From: Chrysomallon squamiferum
Lineage: Eukaryota > Mollusca > Gastropoda > Neomphalida > Peltospiridae
Direction of reading: 5' to 3'
Assembly (NCBI GenBank): GCA_012295275.1
Contig: CM022669.1
Coordinates: forward strand, 19,080,591 to 19,144,590
DNA: 64,000 bases
Within the stretch, counting starts at the first letter, position 1. Every line of letters starts with the position of its first letter. Under the pieces are notes generated by a model. It did not search any database. It worked only from the letters and a program-made list of their open reading frames with translations, and was not told where the DNA came from. Positions 56,327 to 64,000 of the stretch are shown here, in pieces. Both the position numbers and the translations under genes were made by a program.

Positions 56327-56850
56327 GATGCCTGTAAGAAACATTTTTCTCCTGGTATTTCCATGTATGAAATGTCTTTTCAAAATATGAAAATTTCAAA
56401 ATCTGTGCATTTCAAGGACCTAATATTGTACTTTGTTATTAGTAAAGGTTTGTCACAATTAAAAAAAAAATAAACAAAAATAGAAAGTATACAAAGTTTT
56501 ATAAATATTTATGTATGAAATTCCATAACAGGCATGTCAGCCTCAGTGTACTTGATATTTTCAAACTTCATTATCAGCAAAGGCTGCAACCAGTCATAGA
56601 CACCAATAAACATGTAAATATATATATATATAGTTATATTTAATTCTGATCCTTTGTAAACACCAAGGATACAACCAGTACTTCAACAGTAGTGTTCATT
56701 AATTTAAGATGCCTTAATTTATGTAATTATTATTAAGTCTATCTTTGCTATTAACACTATCCATGAAGTACATACACACAATCTAGGATGTTCAACAATT
56801 TCTTCTTCATAAGCACACCACAGAATATTAAAGCTTCTCTGATGTGTTCT
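55031..56850. other. Region between sulfotransferase and CENPH
   Basis: No supported coding exon. A good minus-strand donor (GTAAGT, cut after 55550) follows a short unique stretch (55550 to about 55620) and may be a leader exon of the sulfotransferase gene. Arrays: AAT/ATG at 55194-55262, (AAT)n at 55976-56031 and a 29-base poly-T at 56298-56326. Confidence 0.55.
55976..56031 (+). repeat. (AAT)n microsatellite
   Basis: About 56 bp of AAT repeat between the sulfotransferase and CENPH genes. Similar arrays occur at 99-154, 38841-38965 and 42799-42847. Confidence 0.95.
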
Positions 56851-56856
56851 GTGATT

Positions 56857-56862
56857 TTTATT
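56857..56862 (-). terminator. CENPH polyadenylation signal
   Basis: AATAAA on the minus strand, 62 nt beyond the CENPH stop, is followed within 40 nt by the GT-rich TGTGGTGTGC. It predicts a very short 3' UTR. Confidence 0.55.
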
Positions 56863-56923
56863 TCTTGGCCTTTGTAGAGTGTTATTTTTAATACTGTTAT
56901 GTTTATCAAGTCTGTCTGTTGTT

Positions 56924-58762
56924 TTATATGTCTATGGATTCACCGAGTTCAATGACAAGTTTCTGCATCACAGGATCTTGTTGCCAGTTCACTCCACTGC
57001 CTAGAATAACACCTCTGAGTACCTGGCGCTGAATAACTATCTTGTCCACCGTCTTCTGTAGCTGATTCTTCAGACTGAAAAAAAATAAATAATAATAATA
57101 ATATTAATAAATATAACGATAATAGTAATAGTAATAATAATAATCATATTAACAACATTGATGATAATAATCAAATTTACACTACTACTACTACTACTAA
57201 TATTAAAATTAATAATAATAATGACAGTAAGAACAATATTAAAACAACAAAAAAGACAACTTAATGTATAACAATACAAAAATGGCTTGACCAAAATACT
57301 TTAATTAATTGATTACACTAGAAATAATCAAAATTACAATTACAATTTCATTTCAGTGATCACAGTTTATTATTAATAAAACAAGATTATCAGTTATTTC
57401 TTAAACATTAACTGATGTCTGTAACAATAATAATAAAATTCAGTTGTTATAATGCTAGCCTGACAATCTTCTGATCATATACCATTCAACATTTCTATAG
57501 ACACTAATTTAAAAAGTTTCCTTTCTTCTTAAAAAAAACTTACGCTTGGCCTCTCTCATTCTGACTGAAATTTTTCACTTGTTCTTGCATAGATGCATTT
57601 CTTTCATTAATAACAGACATCAATCTTCGATTGTTTACTTTCAGCTCTGTAGCAAATATAAATCAACACAAATCATTTTAAATGGCTAAAAATAATTATT
57701 ATTTAAGTGTACAAGAAACACAGATTCTACCTGCTGTGATGTGAACATATCCGTTAAATAAAACATTCTGTATATTCATGTTCTTTTCTTCTTTGTTTAA
57801 TTAAATAATTAAAAACAAAAAAGGATAAAAAAAAACCACTGATGCAATTTTAATTCTTTTGTGCATTGTGTATTTTTGTTCTGTGTTACTGTGCATAGAA
57901 ATGGGAAGAAAAATTTAAAACTTTTACAATAAATAAGCTATTTCAGGTGAACAAAATTATATTTGTGAAAAGAAAATAAATAACTGTTACCATAATTCTC
58001 TTTCTTTATTTCGTCTAAGTCGTTTTTTAATTGTTGTATTGACTGAAAGAAGAAAAAAAATACAACAAACAAATTTATAACTGCAACAGTGAAAATGTAA
58101 ATTTATATTTTTAAAACATCAGGTAAAAAATAAAATTAACTTAAATAATGAATATCGCATGCAAAATGCTGTAGCAAAAAGTATTTAGGATTTTTTAATA
58201 ATAATTTTACCTTTTCAGTATTTATATTTAACTTTGATGAAGATACACCACCCAAGCAAGACTAGAGAAAATACAGTGTGACAAATAGATGGATAGATGG
58301 ATGGATATACTTTGTTTGAAAGTGTTTCATTACCTCACTTTTCTTAGCTGTTTTAGACACAAGCTCTCTTTGTTTTTCTAAAAGTTCCGCTAAGTATCTG
58401 TTAACAAAAGAAATTCAGCAAAAATCAAATAAATATATATATATATACCAAATTACTTTTATACGAACAATATTCAATATATTATTCAAACATAGGTGAT
58501 AATAAACCATGCATGTACATCCACAAACAGTAATTAAGATTAATCACATTTTACTAAGGTTGTGTACTTTACTGCTAAAGTTAACAGTATATAATTGACT
58601 GAGATGAAATATTTACTTTTTCTTGTTTTCATCTATCTGAGATAATGAACTGCCTGGATCTTCTGGAGAACTATCTAAAATTTTGTTCAGTGTCTGACCA
58701 AGCTGTAACCTGAAAGATAAAAATATTTTATATAAATAAACACACAGACATACACACACATG

Positions 58763-58804
<42 letters not shown>

Positions 58805-60495
58805 CAGTGTTGACAACAACAATTTTAACTGAACACAAATATTCTGTTTTTGTCATACTCATACTGTTTGTCTCTTTCCCTCAAAAATATACATTAATAG
58901 AAATATCAGTTTCTGATTAAAATAATAACCACAAGTTAAAATATTTTCTGAAATCAATTTTCAATTTAAAAAAAAAAAATAATAATAATAAAGTAAAGGT
59001 TCACAAAAAACCCATCTGAAATATAAAAATAATGGAAGGAAAGTAAATCAGAGAAGACTAATATAGTAATACTTCTTCATTTTCATATTCTAGAAATATT
59101 AGTAAGTATAATACCTTCTTACAGCCAGACTGCGCAATGATGATTTAGAAGACTCTGCAATTAGTTCCTGTTGTAGCTTGTCCAGGCTGTATAGTTAAAT
59201 AAAGTATAAATTAAGTCATTATTATTATATGTGTGGTAGCTGTGAAAGTAACATACATACATATTTTTTTAAATTTTTTTTTTAAACTAAATATACAGAG
59301 TTTAGAATATGATCAAAAAGAAATACGATATAATTTTTTTTATTTATTATTTAAATTAAATCAGAATATGGCAACTTAATACTTTTCAAGTTAACTCATG
59401 TTCAAAGTCTGTACAAAGTTGGGTGACTGAATCTTGTGGTTGAACAATCCCTGCCTTCCAACCCCCACAATAAATAAATAAATAAATAAATAAATAAACA
59501 AACAAATATGAAAAAACCTAGTAATGATAATAATAACAATACAAACAACAACAACAATAATAATGAATGAATAAACAGTATTTACAATAAAAAAATTAGT
59601 AGCAATAACAAATACAATGATAAAAACAACAATATATATTTAGACAAAAAATAACAATCAATACACAAACAGTATACAAATGTGTAAGATAAAACTTGAT
59701 GTAATGTAACTTTTTATATAACTTACTTTTCTTGTAGTTTCTGCAAATCATCTTCTGTCTCTGGTTGGGATTTAGCTTGAAAATAAAAACAAATGATAGA
59801 TAATGTGTATCAGATTAATACAACCGTCTGTTTCCAATAATAAACATTTATATCATTTTGACTTTAATACAACAATCAAAATGGAAACATGAAACTTTTT
59901 AATTCTCTCTCTCTATCTCAATAATTAAAATTGTTATGAAATTACTACTAGCAAAATAATTTACACTGCAAAAATTAATAAATACAATTGGCTGGAGTTA
60001 TGTCCCTTCTTGAAAGAACTTGCCACACAGTTGAGTTTTAGTTTATTTCAAGATAAATGTTGGGTCAGTAACATTTCATTAATGGCATGTTTTATTTTTA
60101 TTTATTTTTAAAAACAAAAATAAGGAGAGAGAACAATTGAGTGGGTATTAATGTCAGAAAGAGAGATATGCAATGAGAGAAGAAGGGTGAATTATGAATA
60201 AGACAAATTGAGAAACATGCTGAGATGACAAATTGAAAGAAAGAATGATGAATGGCAGGTTGAAAACTTTAATGCAGATAAGGATGCTGGTTAATGGGTT
60301 CCTAAGTTGTTAGTTAGATTAAATACCTGCTTTAGCGTGTGTTCTGTAATACAGCAACTGTCTGTCTAGCCATGACTCTATTTTGAGGAGTTCTGTTACC
60401 GTGACAACAGGTTCTTCTGAGGATTCAGGTGAAATGCTGTCATCAACATCTGCCACACCGTGGATAGCAGCTGTGTCAGATTCATAAACCGACAT
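56924..60495 (-). CDS. CENPH: Centromere protein H (CENP-H), inner kinetochore subunit
   Basis: There are nine coding exons: 60327-60495, 59727-59775, 59115-59186, 58617-58709, 58334-58397, 58211-58261, 57991-58042, 57544-57646 and 56924-57074. They join in consistent phases to 267 aa (human CENP-H is 247). The diagnostic block is at the C terminus: VILGSGVNW at 240-248, followed by QDP and a LVIELGESIDI-like end, matching the conserved CENP-H terminus (LILGSKVNWAEDP in vertebrates). The centre is mostly coiled coil rich in Lys, Glu and Leu, as the family requires. CENP-H works in the CENP-H/I/K/M complex of the constitutive centromere network, linking CENP-A chromatin to microtubule-binding proteins. 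The N terminus is acidic and Ser-rich. A minus-strand acceptor ends just before 60537, so a leader exon near 60884 is likely. It is divergent from the 61684 gene. Confidence 0.9.
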
Positions 60496-60537
60496 TGTTG
60501 TACAGCAAGTTTGATCAATTAATTTGTATCAGCTGAA

Positions 60538-60547
60538 CTTTAAAAAG

Positions 60548-60578
<31 letters not shown>

Positions 60579-61374
60579 AAAAGAAATAAAGATACAGGAA
60601 TCAATGAACCAGCAAAAAAACGTCACAAATTGATAGTATCAGTATTACTGATACACAATCATACAATGATAGATTATCATTAATATAATATTGAAATATG
60701 CCGGAATGCAGGAATTGTAAACTGAATTATGAATATGGACGATTATAAATAATCTTTGTACACTTAAATAGCAGTAAAACAACAAACTGAAGGTTAATAT
60801 TCAATAAACTTGTGTTGACAAGATACAGATCTTTTAAACTGTAAATTGCTTACATTTCAGTGCTCAGAATCCGTATTATTTACCTTTTACTATTCCGGCT
60901 GCATCTCTTTACGATCAGTTCATTTCCTGTTACTAATCGGGGTGTTCGGCTTATGACATAAAATATACAGTTTCAGTTTCCAAAGAAATCTACTACTTAA
61001 TTTAACTGTACACTCTCTATGCTGATTTGTAATCTCATATAATATATTTATCTGCGATACATATGCAGAGAAACATTTAAAAAAAAAATTTTTTTTTTTT
61101 TTCTGAAGTCTTTTAACTATGTTGAGAAATAGACTAATCCACTTCATTTCCGCTTCCGCATTTGGCGGGCCTTTCAAAAAGAGTTTTTCTTATAAAATAT
61201 CTATTTCATGCTTCATAATTTACACATAACACGATAAAAAATAATTTATCCACACTCTTCCTAATTTCTATTATGTCAAAAGCATAATAAACACTGTCGT
61301 TGTGTTTTGACTTTTATACCACATTTCGTAGCTGTCGAACGGGACAATCAAAGCGTAAACATGAAACGTTTTAA

Positions 61375-61460
<86 letters not shown>

Positions 61461-61581
61461 AATTTAAACTGTTATGAAATTACTACTAATTATTACAAAC
61501 AGTATTTATCCTGATATGTCAACAAGTGGTACACATAATGACCGGTGAATTAATTTTTCAGTGTTTATACATTTATTATTG

Positions 61582-61626
<45 letters not shown>

Positions 61627-61683
61627 GTTATTATTATTATTATTATTATTGTCATCCTTATCATTATCATTATTTTACATAGA
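60538..61683. promoter_or_regulatory. Divergent promoter region of CENPH and the 61684 gene
   Basis: On the minus strand a donor (GTAAAT after 60884) follows a GC-richer stretch up to about 60940, giving a plausible CENPH leader exon; the acceptor is the TTTTTAAAG ending at 60538. GCATTTGGCGGGCC at about 61156-61169 contains TTTGGCGGG, close to an E2F consensus, as would suit a kinetochore gene. Between are a poly-A at 60548-60577, a pure (CT)n at 61378-61457 and a (TTA)n array at 61581-61651, which ends just before the plus-strand ATG. Confidence 0.45.
61378..61457 (+). repeat. (CT)n microsatellite upstream of the 61684 gene
   Basis: About 80 bp of pure CT repeat in the divergent promoter region, flanked by CATGAAACGTTTTAATTATC. 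A near copy of this flank with a short CT run occurs at about 59886-59920 inside CENPH intron 1. Confidence 0.95.
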
Positions 61684-62681
61684 ATGTCCAGAACATCCTA
61701 CTCCTCTGTATCAGAAATTCATGCCCAAATTCAGGAAACAAAATTTTATTCAATGAAGAATAAAATGGGAGAGGTGAAAGATAGTTCTTCTTCAGACAGT
61801 AACTTTAAAAATGACCAATCATCATGTTCAACACCACTGAGAAGAAGATTAGAATGTTTGCGTGAAAAGTTAGAATATCAGGATTCCAAGACTGAAGTTG
61901 CAGATAAAACAAGCCCAACACTGACAATGTTGAGAATGACACCAGGTGAGATGTAGAGAAAGAGTAAGAAGAACAGAAAGAAAGATGAATTAAATGATAA
62001 GAAAAGGGCCAGGAAGATAGATTGAAAGAGAGAGAAAGTGAGTCAGAAAGGGAATGGGTGAAAGCAGTGATAGAATTCGATTTGTTTTTACAAAAGGTTT
62101 TCTCACAAACACTGGGTCAGGTTCATCCCATATAGATTGATCTTTGGTCAGCTATATGCTACAGCAGTCTACCAAGTGAAACTATTAATTATAAACATTT
62201 CCACAAATTTAAAGAAATGTCAAAACAAGGACTAAAGCATCATTTTATACATTTTGAGGAGATTGTAATAACTGGTAAATAGGAATATTGAAGTGACTTG
62301 TGTAAGACACAAAACAAACTAAACAAGTATGGTTAATGTTAATCGCTTCAATGATCTCATGAAATTCTAGTGACAAGATTTGTTCAAACCCATGCACCAA
62401 TGATGTCTTATATTTATATTTGGTTTTATCTTTTACTTTTCCTGCTAGGTCACAAGCTGAAAGAGAAACAACAGATACTCATTGACAAGCACAACAAACT
62501 GAAACAGAAACTGGACAAGGTCAATGTTGGGGGTGGAGTGACCCTCTGGCCAGCCATGGACAAGATGAGACTTACCCAAAGGGAGATAACTGAACTGGTC
62601 TTCTATTCAACTTCTCTGTTTTTTGGTGTCGTGATTTTATTCTTAAAGATGCATGGTATTACAGATTTGTTTAAGCAGTAA
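61684..62681 (+). CDS. Small coiled-coil, tail-anchored protein of unknown identity
   Basis: Two exons, 61684-61945 and 62449-62681, join G|GTGAGA to TAG|GT in phase 1 to give 164 aa. I do not recognise the family. The N-terminal third is Ser-rich and polar. Residues about 52-70 (LRRRLECLREKLEYQ) and 89-112 (KLKEKQQILIDKHNKLKQKL) look like short coiled coils. A hydrophobic helix at about 137-153 precedes a 10-residue tail, so a tail-anchored ER, nuclear-envelope or mitochondrial protein is likely. A first exon upstream cannot be excluded, because the (TTA)n array leaves the frame open before the ATG. The last exon contains AAAGGGAGATAACT, a short motif I recall as common in molluscan genomes, so part of the C terminus may be repeat-derived. 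The splice model and Met start are reasonable but unproven. Confidence 0.5.
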
Positions 62682-64000
62682 TATGATAAGTTAGATTATT
62701 AATTACTATGCTTAATTTCTAATCATTGTTGTCAGTAGTAGTATCTAGCAGTCAGCAATACACACATACACACACACACACATACATGTATTTTCACCTA
62801 GACAGGATAGCATACATCATAACTTCTCATAAGACAAGTATGGAGCACTGGTTGTAACTGGAATTATTATCAGTCACTGATTTCTGATCACTGAACTATT
62901 CATTATTTATTCCCCATAGTAACCATGTCTGACAACCTATATTTTATATTAGCATATATGTGGTGGCATAGGATAACCAGTCACATGGTGAAAAGCTCAG
63001 GTTTTGATGGATTAAGATAAATCACATTCTACAGATCAGTGATATGCAATGCATGGGGGTGCGATGTCAGAGATTTTAGATGAATCTTGGCAAAATTAGT
63101 GCATAGTTTTTGGCATAATTTTGTTAATTAAGATTTTGACAGGTCACCCCCAAAAAACAAAGAACATGTTTTACTGACTGATTTCAACTAAAAAACATCT
63201 GCAGACATGAAAGTTAAGATGTTACAAAACTGTTTGTGGTGAATAAGAAAACTGATCTATTGATGCACTGGACTGCATTGATAGGCTGTAACTCAAAATT
63301 ACACTGCGTGACGTCTGACTGGTTATCCTATGCCAGCACACATGTACGACTAAGAAATAATTATTCAAATTAGTAGCCTCAAACACAAGTCTTAATAATT
63401 TAAAATCCATTAATATCATGATAATTTACAATATATATTATTCTTAATGACATGAAGAATAGAAAAGCTTTTGTGTCTGGTTATTGTTTTGGTATATCAG
63501 GGTCACAATGTGATATCCACTGAGCTTGGTTTTGCAAAAGTAAATAAATAGGAGACAGAGTTTATACCCAAACTGTAAATAATATGTTATTAATGCCGTA
63601 TTTTTTTTCTTGTTTTCAGAAATTTGATTTGCGATAATTTGTACAATTGAATATTGTCAGATATACATGTACCTGAATTACATGAGACATTTTAAAATTG
63701 TTTATGTTGATCACAATTATTACAGCAACAGGTTTTCAGGGAATACTTAGCTTTCAGAATTCTGAGCAGCAAATATATTAACTCTAAAATGTAATCAGTA
63801 AGAAATATTGGTATGTGAATTATAAGAGAAAGTTTAGAATTGTGTAACATTCTCTGAAACATGCATGGTGATTCATGACATGATAAAGAACAAAATCTTT
63901 TTTTTTTTTTAGGAATGCTTTTGTTTTCATTATTTATATCTTTATTTATGTTATTATTATTATTATTTATTTCTTCTGATTTCAGGATCTACTTTACAAA
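62682..64000. other. Non-coding right flank
   Basis: No coding exon is supported. It contains a CA-like run at about 62759-62783, an inverted repeat at 62964-63335 and a poly-T at 63899-63910. The final bases (TTTCAG then GATCTACTTT at 63981-64000) have the form of an acceptor, so another exon may begin at the edge, but 15 bases are too few to test. Confidence 0.6.
62964..63335. mobile_element. Possible MITE with 20-bp terminal inverted repeats
   Basis: TGGCATAGGATAACCAGTCA at 62964-62983 is the exact reverse complement of 63316-63335, and the similarity continues more loosely outward (CATATATGTGG against CATGTGTGC). The inside, about 330 bp, has no frame. Within it CAGTGATATGCAATGCAT at about 63037, followed by GGGGGTGCGATG, resembles a hAT-type terminus, and TTGATGCACTG ends at 63270. 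Also TGGGGGTG at 63055 pairs with CACCCCCA near 63147. No clear target-site duplication was found. Confidence 0.55.

Noticed and set aside
63981-64000. Possible exon at the right edge after TTTCAG
   Set aside because: Only 15 bases remain, so neither frame nor identity can be tested.

Overview
This is animal nuclear DNA: very AT-rich, full of simple repeats, with GT-AG introns and no prokaryotic, phage or CRISPR content. Five genes are recognised by joining exons from conserved protein sequence and splice sites; a sixth belongs to a clear family and a seventh is unrecognised. A degenerate tRNA-derived SINE at about 41830-41990 resembles a family I know from gastropods and bivalves, so a mollusc is the best guess. 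Species cannot be told.

Layout from left to right. 1-4017: non-coding. 4018-5250 (-): LYSMD3/4-like LysM membrane protein, 2 exons. 6693-8931 (-): POLR3G-like RNA polymerase III subunit RPC7, 5 coding exons plus a probable leader exon near 10675-10745. 11283-21001 (+): mitochondrial CLPX, 11 exons, 604 aa, head to head with POLR3G. 21002-29290: non-coding 3' UTR and intergenic sequence between convergent genes. 29482-49550 (-): ANO8-like anoctamin, 14 exons over 20 kb, with a 10.7 kb first intron and one apparent 1-bp frameshift in exon 10. 49700-52230: intergenic. 52234-54175 (-): Golgi-type carbohydrate sulfotransferase with its 5' end unresolved. 56924-60495 (-): CENP-H, 9 coding exons, 267 aa. 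61684-62681 (+): small coiled-coil, tail-anchored protein of unknown identity, divergent from CENPH.

The genes are mostly housekeeping (Pol III transcription, mitochondrial proteostasis, membrane lipid or contact-site biology, kinetochore, glycan sulfation) and do not form an operon or pathway. Divergent pairs (POLR3G/CLPX and CENPH/61684 gene) probably share promoters, and CLPX and ANO8 converge. The most interesting material is non-coding: a roughly 1.57 kb inverted repeat with arms of about 250-320 bp in CLPX intron 1, a decayed partial copy of a POLR3G exon beside its parent with the donor splice site still present, an array of copies of the ANO8 exon 6 acceptor region, a minisatellite of POU-octamer sites in CLPX intron 5, a CTCF-like site, and a possible MITE near 63 kb. 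I saw no new multi-gene system.
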